Shown here one piece after another: positions 37,519 through 46,287 of a stretch of 64,000 nucleotides of DNA; position 1 is the stretch's first letter; every line of letters begins with the position of its first letter. The notes beneath the pieces were generated by a model. That model saw only the letters and a list, made by a program, of their open reading frames with translations. It had not been told where the DNA came from and did not search any database. Position numbers and translations under genes: made by a program. This DNA comes from Flavobacterium aquiphilum (GTDB lineage Bacteria; Bacteroidota; Bacteroidia; Flavobacteriales; Flavobacteriaceae), in contig NZ_CP114288.1 in NCBI RefSeq assembly GCF_027111335.1, forward strand, positions 1,116,001 through 1,180,000, written 5' to 3'.

Positions 37519-39987
37519 ATGAAAAATATGAAGTTAAGAAGTAAAATTACTGCTATTTGTTTTGGGATTTTTTCCTTTGCAACAGCGCAAAACAGCGAAC
37601 TGAAACTTTGGTATGATAAACCTGCATCCATTTGGAACGAAGCCTTGCCTTTGGGTAATGGACGTTTGGGTGCAATGGTTTTTGGCGATCCGGCTGTGGA
37701 GCGTCTGCAATTGAATGAAGAAACAATTTGGGCGGGTTCACCGAACAGCAATGCGCACAACAAATCAATTGAGGCTTTACCAAAAGTAAGACAACTCATT
37801 TTTGACGGTAAATTTGACGAGGCACAGGATTTGGCGACTCGTGATATAATGTCGCAGACCAATGACGGAATGCCGTATCAGACTTTTGGAAGTGTTTATA
37901 TTTCGTTTCCCGGACATCAAAAATACACGAATTATTATCGTGATTTGAATATTGGTGATGCTAGCGCAAAAGTGAAATACACAGTCAACGGCGTAGAATT
38001 TACCCGCGAAATCATCACAGCATTTTCAGATCAGGTTATTGCGGTGAAACTTTCGGCAAGTAAACCGGGACAAATTACCTGCAACGTTTTTATGAACAGT
38101 CCGATTGACAAAACCGTTCCGTCAACTGAAGGAAACCAAATTATCCTTTCCGGAACAGGAACCAATTTTGAAAATGTAAAAGGGAAAGTAAAATTTCAGG
38201 GCAGACTGGAAGCCAAAAATAAAGGCGGGGAAGTTTCGGCAAGCAACGGAATCCTGAGCATCAACAAAGCCGATGAAGTAACGCTTTACATTTCGATAGC
38301 GACTAATTTCAAAAATTATCAGGATATCACGGGTGATGAAATTGCGAAAAGTAAATCGTATTTGGAGCAGGCATTGCCAAAAAGTTTTGACGAAATTAAA
38401 AAAGCGCACGTTGCCTATTACCAAAAATTCTTCAACAGAGTTTCATTGGATTTAGGAATAAATGAAAACGCAAAGAAACCAACCAACGAAAGAATCAGGG
38501 ATTTCAAGACGCAATTCGATCCGGAATTGGCAAGTTTGTATTTCCAATTTGGACGTTATTTATTGATTTCAAGTTCACAGCCGGGAGGACAACCTGCGAA
38601 TTTGCAGGGAATTTGGAACGATATGGTTACGCCGCCCTGGGACAGTAAATACACGACAAACATTAATGCCGAAATGAATTATTGGCCTGCAGAGGTTACG
38701 AATCTTTCGGAAATGCACGAGCCTTTTATTCAAATGGCAAAAGAATTGAGCGTTACTGGAGCAGAAACCGCAAAGATGATGTACAACGCCAACGGTTGGG
38801 TTTTGCATCACAACACCGATATCTGGCGCGTAACGGCTCCGGTTGATTCGGCTGCATCAGGAATGTGGCCTACAGGAAGCGCTTGGGTTTCTCAGGATTT
38901 ATGGGAACGATTTTTATACACGGGAGATAAGAATTATCTAAAAGAAATTTATCCGATTATGAAAGGTGCTGCCGATTTCTTTTTGGATTTTATGATAATC
39001 GATCCAAATACAGGTTATTTGGTTGTTGTACCATCAGTTTCTCCCGAAAACACTCACGCTGGGGGAAGTGGAAAAGCGACTATTGCTTCGGGAACCACAA
39101 TGGACAATCAATTGGTTTTTGATTTGTTTACGCACGTAATCGAAGCTTCGGAATTGGTTTCGCCGGATGCTAATTTTACCAAAAAAGTGGCAGCAGCTTT
39201 GGCAAAAATGGCTCCGATGAAAGTGGGGAAATACAGTCAGTTGCAGGAATGGCAGGATGATTGGGACAATCCAAAGGACAATCACCGTCACGTTTCGCAT
39301 TTGTACGGCTTGTTTCCGAGCAATCAAATTTCGCCAATCAAAACTCCAGATTTATTTGAAGCCGCCAAACAATCCTTGATTTACAGAACAGACGAATCGA
39401 CAGGCTGGTCAATGGCTTGGAAAGTATGTTGGTGGGCTAGATTATTGGACGGAAATCACGCTTATAAACTGATTCAGGATCAGTTGCATTTGGTTACTGC
39501 TGACCAAAGAAAAGGGGGCGGAACCTATCCAAATATGCTGGATGCACACCAACCGTTTCAGATTGATGGTAACTTTGGATGCACTGCCGGAATTGCCGAA
39601 ATGCTGATGCAGAGTCAGGGTGATGCGATTCAGTTATTGCCTGCTTTGCCAAGTGTTTGGAAGGACGGAAGCATCAAAGGTTTGGTGACACGAGGCGGAT
39701 TTGTAATCGATATGACTTGGAAAAATAATACCGTTTCTACATTGAAGATTTATTCAAGAATTGGAGGAAACTGCCGATTGAAATTGGAAAATACTTTGAA
39801 AGCTGACAAAGGAATCACGCTTAAAAAAGCAAAAGGGAAAAACCCGAATCCGTTGTTTTACGATGTTGAGGTGAAGAAACCAATCATTTCTCAAGAAGCA
39901 AAATTGCCTAAAGTACAATTGCCGAAGTACAATGTGTATGATGTGGAGATGAAAGCGGGGGAGACGTATAGTTTTTCTGCGAATTAA
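37519..39987 (+). CDS. GH95 alpha-L-fucosidase/alpha-L-galactosidase
   Basis: From ATG 37519 this is 822 residues with a signal peptide ending FATAQ; the longer frame to GTG 37495 lies in a repeat. The GH95 N-terminal beta domain begins LWYDKPASIWNEALPLGNGRLGAMVFG. In the (alpha/alpha)6 barrel the active-site Asn pair is in TNINAEMNYWP (Asn381, Asn383), and the catalytic Asp683 is in QIDGNFGCTAGIAEM; QPANLQGIWND is also conserved. GH95 enzymes remove terminal L-fucose or L-galactose. In RG-II-type loci the L-galactose specificity is known, so both are possible here. Confidence 0.92.
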   Translation: MKNMKLRSKITAICFGIFSFATAQNSELKLWYDKPASIWNEALPLGNGRLGAMVFGDPAVERLQLNEETIWAGSPNSNAHNKSIEALPKVRQLIFDGKFDEAQDLATRDIMSQTNDGMPYQTFGSVYISFPGHQKYTNYYRDLNIGDASAKVKYTVNGVEFTREIITAFSDQVIAVKLSASKPGQITCNVFMNSPIDKTVPSTEGNQIILSGTGTNFENVKGKVKFQGRLEAKNKGGEVSASNGILSINKADEVTLYISIATNFKNYQDITGDEIAKSKSYLEQALPKSFDEIKKAHVAYYQKFFNRVSLDLGINENAKKPTNERIRDFKTQFDPELASLYFQFGRYLLISSSQPGGQPANLQGIWNDMVTPPWDSKYTTNINAEMNYWPAEVTNLSEMHEPFIQMAKELSVTGAETAKMMYNANGWVLHHNTDIWRVTAPVDSAASGMWPTGSAWVSQDLWERFLYTGDKNYLKEIYPIMKGAADFFLDFMIIDPNTGYLVVVPSVSPENTHAGGSGKATIASGTTMDNQLVFDLFTHVIEASELVSPDANFTKKVAAALAKMAPMKVGKYSQLQEWQDDWDNPKDNHRHVSHLYGLFPSNQISPIKTPDLFEAAKQSLIYRTDESTGWSMAWKVCWWARLLDGNHAYKLIQDQLHLVTADQRKGGGTYPNMLDAHQPFQIDGNFGCTAGIAEMLMQSQGDAIQLLPALPSVWKDGSIKGLVTRGGFVIDMTWKNNTVSTLKIYSRIGGNCRLKLENTLKADKGITLKKAKGKNPNPLFYDVEVKKPIISQEAKLPKVQLPKYNVYDVEMKAGETYSFSAN

Positions 39988-40015
39988 TTGAAACATATAA
40001 GTCATATAAGTTTAG

Positions 40016-40121
40016 TTTGTCATTCCGACGGAGGAGGAATCTCCGTTGCTAGATCGACAAAGATTGAGGATTTTGATCGTAGAGTTACTTGCGGAGATTC
40101 CTCCTCCGTCGGAATGACAAA
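40016..40121. repeat. ~105-bp palindromic element, copy 2 (perfect 30-bp arms)
   Basis: The arms 40016-40045 (starting TTTGTCATTCCGACGGAGGA) and 40092-40121 are exact reverse complements. The 46-base loop contains ATCGACAAAGATTGAGGATT and GAGTTACTTG, which are partly conserved in the copy at 41873. The spurious ORFs on both strands here come from this repeat. Confidence 0.85.
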
Positions 40122-40148
40122 ATTGAGTAGAAAATACAATTGTTGTCT

Positions 40149-40260
40149 CCGCGTGAGTGATGGCAGTGGAGCTCTTTTTTTGAGAGGCTTTTTCTGCCTC
40201 TCAAAAAAAAGCGGGAACGAACAGCACGACCCGAAGTTTTTCACGAAGGGGCACGCCATA
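40149..40260. repeat. Dispersed ~110-bp repeat, + orientation copy
   Basis: This block starts CCGCGTGAGTGATGGCAGTG and ends with GGGGCACGCC. It contains an internal GAGAGGC/GCCTCTC hairpin with A/T tracts, then GCGGGAACG. Its reverse complement recurs at 50087-50190 with the same order of parts. With copy 2 of the palindrome it fills the 295-base gap between GH95 and the next lipoprotein gene. Confidence 0.75.
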
Positions 40261-40282
40261 ATAAATAAAAAATAATTTGAAT

Positions 40283-41854
40283 ATGTTACATCATTTTAAA
40301 TACAAAATAATCGCTTTCGTAATCTTGATTGCTACCTTGAATACCGGTTGCAAATCGGGTGCGGGACATTCGCAGAAAGGAACTTCGGTTATTTTAAAGG
40401 AAGAAAATTTCAAACATTATGTTGATTATTTCAACACAATGGAAGACGAGAATTTGAAGTTTGCGATTCCGAATGACAGTGCTTGGACGTGGATGGAAAA
40501 GAATATCCCGTTGTTTGAGTGTCCGCAGCAAAATTTTGAGGAAATCTATTATTTCCGTTGGTGGAGCGCTCGAAAACATATTATCAAAACACCACAGGGC
40601 TATGGCATAACTGAGTTTTTGGTCGATCGAAAATATGCCGATAAATACAATATGATTAGTTGTGCTTTGGGGCATCATATTAACGAATTCCGATGGGTTC
40701 ACGATCCTAAATTTATTGAGCAGGATGTGCAGTTGTGGTTTAGGGGCAATGAAGGCAAGCCGATGAAAAAGCTGAGAACCTTTAGCAGTTGGACGGCTGA
40801 TGCTTTGTACAATCGCTATTTGGTCAATAAGGACGATAAGTTTTTATTGGACATCTTTCCTGATTTGGTTAATGAATACAAAGATTGGGAAGGCGACCGA
40901 AGACGAAAAGACGGTTTGTTCTGGCAGTTTGACGTAAAAGACGGAATGGAAGAATCGTTGAGCGGGGCAAGAAAATTTAGAAATGCGCGCCCAACGATCA
41001 ACAGTTATATGTACGGAAATGCGGTGGCTTTGTCGAAAATGGCAAAGATGAAAGGCGATAAAATTTTGGAAGAAAAATTTATTGCCAAAGCCGATACTTT
41101 GCAACAATTGGTGGAAACCAAATTATGGAATCCAAAAGACGAGTTTTTTGAAACGTTTACAGAGAAAGATACTTTGGCGCAGGTGAGAGAGGCGATCGGG
41201 TTTATTCCGTGGTATTTTAATCTGCCACAAAAAGACAAAGGTTTTGAGAAAGCCTGGGAGCAAATTAAGGATGAAAAAGGATTTTCGGCACCGTTTGGAT
41301 TGACCACTGCCGAGCGAAGAAGTCCGCGTTTCAGGACTCACGGAACCGGAACCTGCGAATGGGATGGTGCGATTTGGCCTTTTGCCACTTCACAGACATT
41401 GACAGCTTTGGCAAATGTATTGAATGATTACAGTCAGAATTTTGTTGCCAAAACCGATTATTTCAAACAGATGGAATTGTATGTACAGTCACAATATTAC
41501 CGTGGAAAACCGTATGTAGGGGAATATCTGGACGAAACCACGGGCTATTGGCTAATGGGCGACAGGGAAAGAAGCCGTTATTACAATCATTCGACTTTTA
41601 ACGACTTGATGATTACGGGATTGGTAGGTTTACGTCCGAGAGCCGATGAAAAAATTGAAGTGAATCCGTTGATTCCGCAGGAAAAATGGAATTGGTTCTG
41701 TCTGGATAATGTGTTGTACCACGGGAATATCATTACGATTCTTTGGGATAAAACAGGGGAGAAATACGGTAAAGGAAAAGGTTTCAGAATCTTTAAAAAC
41801 GGAAAAAAAATTGCCGCTTCTGAAAAATTGGAGCGTTTAGTTTCGGAAAAATAA
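40283..41854 (+). CDS. (alpha/alpha)6-barrel glycosidase-like lipoprotein (MGH1/trehalase-like)
   Basis: ATG 40283 (two codons inside the TTG frame at 40277) gives a lipoprotein signal, MLHHFKYKIIAFVILIATLNTGC with Cys23, and 523 residues. The mature part looks like a six-hairpin barrel glycosidase: IYYFRWWSARKHI, RTFSSWTADALYNRYL, YKDWEGDRRRKDGLFWQFD, GTGTCEWDGAIWPFATSQT and YNHSTFNDLMITGLVGLRP. I place it with MGH1-like domain proteins by appearance only. The Trp- and Asp/Glu-rich motifs suggest an active glycosidase facing the periplasm or cell surface. Substrate unknown; context suggests a pectic side chain. Confidence 0.72.
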   Translation: MLHHFKYKIIAFVILIATLNTGCKSGAGHSQKGTSVILKEENFKHYVDYFNTMEDENLKFAIPNDSAWTWMEKNIPLFECPQQNFEEIYYFRWWSARKHIIKTPQGYGITEFLVDRKYADKYNMISCALGHHINEFRWVHDPKFIEQDVQLWFRGNEGKPMKKLRTFSSWTADALYNRYLVNKDDKFLLDIFPDLVNEYKDWEGDRRRKDGLFWQFDVKDGMEESLSGARKFRNARPTINSYMYGNAVALSKMAKMKGDKILEEKFIAKADTLQQLVETKLWNPKDEFFETFTEKDTLAQVREAIGFIPWYFNLPQKDKGFEKAWEQIKDEKGFSAPFGLTTAERRSPRFRTHGTGTCEWDGAIWPFATSQTLTALANVLNDYSQNFVAKTDYFKQMELYVQSQYYRGKPYVGEYLDETTGYWLMGDRERSRYYNHSTFNDLMITGLVGLRPRADEKIEVNPLIPQEKWNWFCLDNVLYHGNIITILWDKTGEKYGKGKGFRIFKNGKKIAASEKLERLVSEK

Positions 41855-41872
41855 ACCGAGGACTACGTTTAG

Positions 41873-41976
41873 TTTGTCATTCCGACGAAGGAGGAATCTC
41901 CGTTTGAAACTCGACAAAGATTGGAGATTTTGATTGCGGAGTTACTTGCGGAGATTCCTCCTTCGTCGGAATGACA
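41873..41976. repeat. ~105-bp palindromic element, copy 3
   Basis: The arms (41875-41902 and 41949-41976) are perfect reverse complements over 28 bases, starting TGTCATTCCGACGAAGGAGG. The loop keeps CTCGACAAAGATTGGAGATT and GAGTTACTTG, as in copy 2 at 40016. It lies 18 bases after a stop codon. Confidence 0.85.
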
Positions 41977-41990
41977 TAAATGAGAAAAAA

Positions 41991-42051
41991 ATCTGCGAAA
42001 ATCTGTGAAATCTGCGTGCTTAAATATTTTTTCACGCAGATTTTCGCAGAT
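41991..42051. repeat. ATCTGCG-family inverted repeat
   Basis: ATCTGCGAAAATCTG with GTGAAATCTGCGTG faces CACGCAGATTTTCGCAGAT across an AT-rich loop. It is the next member of the AATCTGTG/AATCTGCG family and lies directly upstream of a GH78 gene. Confidence 0.7.
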
Positions 42052-42096
42052 GAATTAAATAAATTTCTTTAATCCATTTGGAAGCAAAATAAAACT

Positions 42097-44850
42097 ATGA
42101 AAAAAATATTTCTACTTAAATTCATCCTCATTGCATCGCTCTGTTTTTCTTTGGCGAAAGCCCAAAACAAAATCAGCGTTACGAATCTGCAATGCGAAAT
42201 GCTGAACAATCCGGAAGGAATCGATGTGTTGAAACCTCGTTTGAGCTGGCAAATACAAAGCAATGTCAATGATGTTAAGCAAACGGCCTATCAAATTTTG
42301 GTGGCTTCGACTTTGGAAAACCTGAATGCAGATAAAGCCGATTTGTGGGACAGCGGAAAAGTACAAAGCAATGAATCTGTCAATATTATTTATAACGGAA
42401 AAAAACTTAGAGACAGAGATAATGCATTTTGGAAAGTAATTGTTTTTTCTAATAAAGGCGAAATAAAATCCGCTATAACTGCCCATTTCAGCATCGGGAT
42501 TCTAACCTATGCCGACTGGAAATCGACGCGCTGGATTGGTTATGAAAAATTGTCGAAAGACGATAGTGTTTCTCAGTATTCGAGATTGTCTGCTCGTTAT
42601 TTGAGAAAAGGAATCGATTTGAAAAAACCAATCAAAAATGCCAAGGTTTATATTATGGGAATGGGCTTGTATGAGCTGTACATTAACGGAAATAAAATTG
42701 GCGATCAGGTTTTGGCACCCGTTCCAACGGATTATACCAAGAACGTAAAATACAATGTTTTTGATGTGACTTCACAGTTGAAGGAAGGTAAAAATATGCT
42801 AGGAACGATTTTAGGAAACGGACGATTTTTTGCGATGCGTCAGGACTACAAACCTTATAAAATCAAATCTTTTGGTTTCCCGAAAATGGCTTTGCAGTTG
42901 TTTGTAGAATATACTGACGGAAGCAGTGAGGTAATCCGAACAGACGACACTTGGAAGTTAACAACCGACGGACCTATTTTGTCGAACAACGAATACGACG
43001 GTGAAGAATATGATGCCCGAAAAGAAATGAAAGGATGGGCAACTACCAATTTTGATGATAAATCGTGGGTAAATGCGCGATATGTGCAAGAACCGGGTGG
43101 TTTTTACGAAGCACAAATGACGCCGAGTATGAAAATCAAAGGCGAAGTAAAACCAATTTCGATAAAAGCGACTGCCAAAGGAACTTACATTCTCGATATG
43201 GGTCAGAATATGGTGGGCTGGTTGCAACTGAAAGTAAAAGGAAAAAGCGGAGACAAAATCACGATGAAATTTGCAGAATCTTTGCAAAAAGACGGTTCGT
43301 TGTATATTGCCAATTTGCGTGATGCAAAAACGACGGATGTTTACACTTTGAAAGGCGAAGGCGAAGAAATTTGGGAACCTCGTTTTATGTTTCACGGATT
43401 TCGATTTGTAGAAATTTCAGGTTTTCCAACTAAACCAACAGTGGATGATTTCGTTGGGAAAGTGGTTTATGACGATCTAAAAACAACCGGAACTTTCGAA
43501 TCTTCAGATGCGACGATGAACCAAATTTTTAAAAATGCGTGGTGGGGAATCAGCGGAAATTACAAAGGAATGCCGATCGACTGTCCGCAGCGAAACGAGC
43601 GTATGCCTTGGTTGGGTGACCGAACAACAGGCGCTTATGGCGAAAGTTTTCTCTTCAATAATCAGACTTTATATGCGAAATGGTTGGACGATATTAAATA
43701 TTCCCAAACACAGGACGGAGGATTGCCGGATGTGGCTCCTGCATTCTGGCGATATTACGGGGATAATGTGACTTGGCCTGGAACCTATATCACAGTTGCT
43801 GATATGTTGTACCAACAATTTGCAGATGCAGAAGTAATTAAAAAACAATATCCATCTATGAAAAAATGGATGCTGTATATGGAAGAGAATTATCTGCAAA
43901 ACGATTTAATGGACAAGGACAAATATGGCGATTGGTGCGTTCCGCCGGAATCGTTGGAGTTAATCCGTTCCAAAGATCCAGCACGTATGACGGACGGACA
44001 ATTGCTGTCTAGTGCTTTTTATTATCAGTTATTAAACATAATGCAAAAGTTTGCCAAAATAGCGAATGCCGATGCTGATGTTTTGCATTATAATGACTTG
44101 GCAACAAGAATCAAAAAAGCTTTCAACGCCAAATTTTTGAATACAGACAAAAACTATTATGCCAATAATACCGTGACTGCAAATGTACTGCCTTTGGCTT
44201 TCGGGATGGTTCCGGAAAATCTAAAAGACAAAGTTTTTCAAAATATGACGCACGAAGTGGAGGTGACCAAACAAGGACATATCAGTACAGGGGTTATTGG
44301 AACGCAGTTCTTGATGCGCACCTTGACTAATTTTGGGAGAGGTGATTTGGCTTATAAATTGGCATCCAACAAAACGTATCCTAGCTGGGGCTTTATGGTC
44401 GAAAACGGTGCCACCACCATTTGGGAATTATGGAACGGAAACACTGCGGACCCGGCGATGAACTCTCAAAACCACGTGATGCTTTTGGGTGATTTAATGA
44501 TCTGGTATTATGAAAATATGGCTGGAATCAAGAGTGATCCCGAAAATCCGGGTTTCAAAAAAATCATTATGAAACCTGATTTTAATGCAGGATTAACGTA
44601 TGTAAATGCTTCTTACGAATCGATTTACGGAACAATCAAAAGCAATTGGAAGAAAAATAAAAATACGTTGGAATGGAAAGTTACGATTCCGGTCAATTCA
44701 TCGGCAGTGGTGTATTTGCCAACGGCCAATGCTTCATCGGTAATGGTAAACAATCAAAAATTGGAGAAATCTTCAGCCTCTTATAAAACTGAAAATAACG
44801 GAATTGCAGTGACTTTACCGTCAGGTGTGTATGTTTTGAATGTAAAATAA
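42097..44850 (+). CDS. GH78 alpha-L-rhamnosidase (second copy)
   Basis: A 917-residue protein with a signal peptide ending LAKAQ. The domain order is as in the 33179 gene: Fn3-like (LQCEMLNNPEGIDVLKPRLSW), beta domains with AKVYIMGMGLYELYINGNKIG, and the barrel with the catalytic stretch DCPQRNERMPWLGDRTTGA. The C-terminal beta domain is VNASYESIYGTIKSNWKK. This catalytic loop matches the common GH78 form more closely than the first copy. It releases alpha-L-rhamnose from rhamnogalacturonan fragments. The gene is followed by a 163-base gap with a candidate regulatory site. Confidence 0.92.
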   Translation: MKKIFLLKFILIASLCFSLAKAQNKISVTNLQCEMLNNPEGIDVLKPRLSWQIQSNVNDVKQTAYQILVASTLENLNADKADLWDSGKVQSNESVNIIYNGKKLRDRDNAFWKVIVFSNKGEIKSAITAHFSIGILTYADWKSTRWIGYEKLSKDDSVSQYSRLSARYLRKGIDLKKPIKNAKVYIMGMGLYELYINGNKIGDQVLAPVPTDYTKNVKYNVFDVTSQLKEGKNMLGTILGNGRFFAMRQDYKPYKIKSFGFPKMALQLFVEYTDGSSEVIRTDDTWKLTTDGPILSNNEYDGEEYDARKEMKGWATTNFDDKSWVNARYVQEPGGFYEAQMTPSMKIKGEVKPISIKATAKGTYILDMGQNMVGWLQLKVKGKSGDKITMKFAESLQKDGSLYIANLRDAKTTDVYTLKGEGEEIWEPRFMFHGFRFVEISGFPTKPTVDDFVGKVVYDDLKTTGTFESSDATMNQIFKNAWWGISGNYKGMPIDCPQRNERMPWLGDRTTGAYGESFLFNNQTLYAKWLDDIKYSQTQDGGLPDVAPAFWRYYGDNVTWPGTYITVADMLYQQFADAEVIKKQYPSMKKWMLYMEENYLQNDLMDKDKYGDWCVPPESLELIRSKDPARMTDGQLLSSAFYYQLLNIMQKFAKIANADADVLHYNDLATRIKKAFNAKFLNTDKNYYANNTVTANVLPLAFGMVPENLKDKVFQNMTHEVEVTKQGHISTGVIGTQFLMRTLTNFGRGDLAYKLASNKTYPSWGFMVENGATTIWELWNGNTADPAMNSQNHVMLLGDLMIWYYENMAGIKSDPENPGFKKIIMKPDFNAGLTYVNASYESIYGTIKSNWKKNKNTLEWKVTIPVNSSAVVYLPTANASSVMVNNQKLEKSSASYKTENNGIAVTLPSGVYVLNVK

Positions 44851-44906
44851 AACACCTTATTGCAAAAGTAAAGCCTTGATTTAAAAGAGAAATACATCTC
44901 TAAAAG

Positions 44907-44925
44907 CAGGACGGTACAGGTCACT
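44907..44925 (+). promoter_or_regulatory. Candidate PUL regulator site upstream of 45014
   Basis: CAGGACGGTACAGGTCACT shares the nine bases CAGGACGGT, and a following AC/AG pattern, with the site before susC (13260-13268). It lies 89-107 bases before the 45014 start in the only sizeable gap of this part of the locus. This suggests an internal promoter for 45014 and its followers under the same regulator. Confidence 0.4.
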
Positions 44926-45013
44926 CCATTATTTTTTTAGTGTTATTTTTACACTTAATAATTGCAAACAACTTTTATAGAGTTTAATTTATACGATAAT
45001 AAAGGAATTAATA

Positions 45014-46159
45014 ATGAAATTGAAACAGATAACGATAGCCTTTTTTGGATTGCTACTTTTAGGAAGCTGTAAATCGGCTTTGGAAAAAAAGACTTGGAAA
45101 GAGGGAATTTTGGTAGATGAATTTATATACGACAAAGCGCCTTATCCGTCTTGTCACGCGGTAACGATTGTTGAGGCAACCAATGGTGATTTGGTGGCGT
45201 CATGGTTTGGCGGAACGGCTGAAAGAAATCCTGATGTGTGCATTTATGTGGCCATCAAACCAAAAGGAAGTGACAAGTTTAATGAAGGTGTAAAAGTAGC
45301 CGATGGTGTGATGCCTGATGGTAAAAGACTACCAACCTGGAATCCTGTTTTGTACCAAATTCCGGGAGGAGATTTAATGCTTTTTTATAAAATTGGACCA
45401 AAACCATCGGAGTGGTGGGGGGTAATCAGGACTTCATCGGATGGTGGAAAAACCTGGTCGGAAGCCAAAAAAATGCCGGATGGTTTCTTGGGACCAATCA
45501 AAAATAAGCCTGTTTTATTGAGTAATGGCACTTTGTTGTGTCCATCAAGCATTGAAGGTGATGGTTGGAGACTTCGAATGGAATCGACTCCTGATTTCGG
45601 AAAAACCTGGGTGATGGGAGATACTTTGTCAAGAGGAAAACAAAAAATAAATGCGATTCAGCCAAGTATTCTTTTCCATAAAGACGGAAGTATTCAGGCA
45701 ATAGGAAGAACGAGAAACAGGGCAATTTATAGCGCATTTTCTAGAGATAACGGAAAAACTTGGACGCCTTTAGAATTAATTGGATTGCCAAATAACAACT
45801 CAGGAACTGATGCTGTAACGTTGAAAAACGGGAAACATCTGTTGGTTTACAATCACGTTTTGCCTCCGGGAACCGAAGCAAAAGGACCAAGAACGCCATT
45901 GAACCTTTCTATTTCTGATGATGGAATCAACTGGAAAGCAGTTTTGGTTTTGGAAGATTCAAAAATCAGTCAATATTCGTATCCGTCGATCATTCAAAGT
46001 AAAGACGGAATGGTGCATATCGTTTACACCTGGAGAAGAGAAAAATTGAAATATGTAAAAGTTGATCCAAGTAAGTTGGTCGCTATTCCAATCAAAAACG
46101 GGATTTGGCCTGGTGATGAAGGTAAGGAAGTGAAAGCCGTTAAAGCGGAAGAGGAATAA
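45014..46159 (+). CDS. Sialidase-like (BNR-repeat) lipoprotein
   Basis: A 381-residue protein with a lipoprotein signal (Cys19 in LLLLGSC). The sialidase-type propeller has Asp-box motifs SSDGGKTWSE, STPDFGKTWV, SRDNGKTWTP and SDDGINWKA. VASWFGGTAERNPDVCIYVA resembles the first blade of BNR_2-type proteins. It is single-domain, unlike the 31201 protein. No sialic-acid genes are nearby; an uncharacterised pectic acid sugar is a more plausible substrate, as inference. It may start a sub-operon driven by the CAGGACGGT site. Confidence 0.75.
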   Translation: MKLKQITIAFFGLLLLGSCKSALEKKTWKEGILVDEFIYDKAPYPSCHAVTIVEATNGDLVASWFGGTAERNPDVCIYVAIKPKGSDKFNEGVKVADGVMPDGKRLPTWNPVLYQIPGGDLMLFYKIGPKPSEWWGVIRTSSDGGKTWSEAKKMPDGFLGPIKNKPVLLSNGTLLCPSSIEGDGWRLRMESTPDFGKTWVMGDTLSRGKQKINAIQPSILFHKDGSIQAIGRTRNRAIYSAFSRDNGKTWTPLELIGLPNNNSGTDAVTLKNGKHLLVYNHVLPPGTEAKGPRTPLNLSISDDGINWKAVLVLEDSKISQYSYPSIIQSKDGMVHIVYTWRREKLKYVKVDPSKLVAIPIKNGIWPGDEGKEVKAVKAEEE

Positions 46160-46185
46160 GATTTTAGACGAACCATTAATTAAAA

Positions 46186-46278
46186 TTTACCATTAAGATA
46201 TTAAGTTTGCTACGCCTGTTCGCTATCGCTTGAGTCATGAAGTAGTGTACTTAATTTTCTTAATATCTTAATGGTAAA
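46186..46278. repeat. Hairpin with perfect 20-bp arms enclosing a 28-bp mobile-looking block
   Basis: TTTACCATTAAGATATTAAG (46186-46205) is exactly complementary to 46259-46278. Inside the loop, 46209-46236 (GCTACGCCTGTTCGCTATCG and eight more bases) matches blocks at 31109 (reverse) and 47283 at most positions. The hairpin ends nine bases before the next start codon. Confidence 0.75.
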
Positions 46279-46287
46279 AAGAAAAAT

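Noticed and set aside
39988..40275. Open frame of 95 codons on the + strand (and one of 79 codons on the - strand) between GH95 and the next gene
   Set aside because: Both are translations of the palindromic element at 40016-40121 and the repeat at 40149-40260; no family-like sequence and no independent start context.
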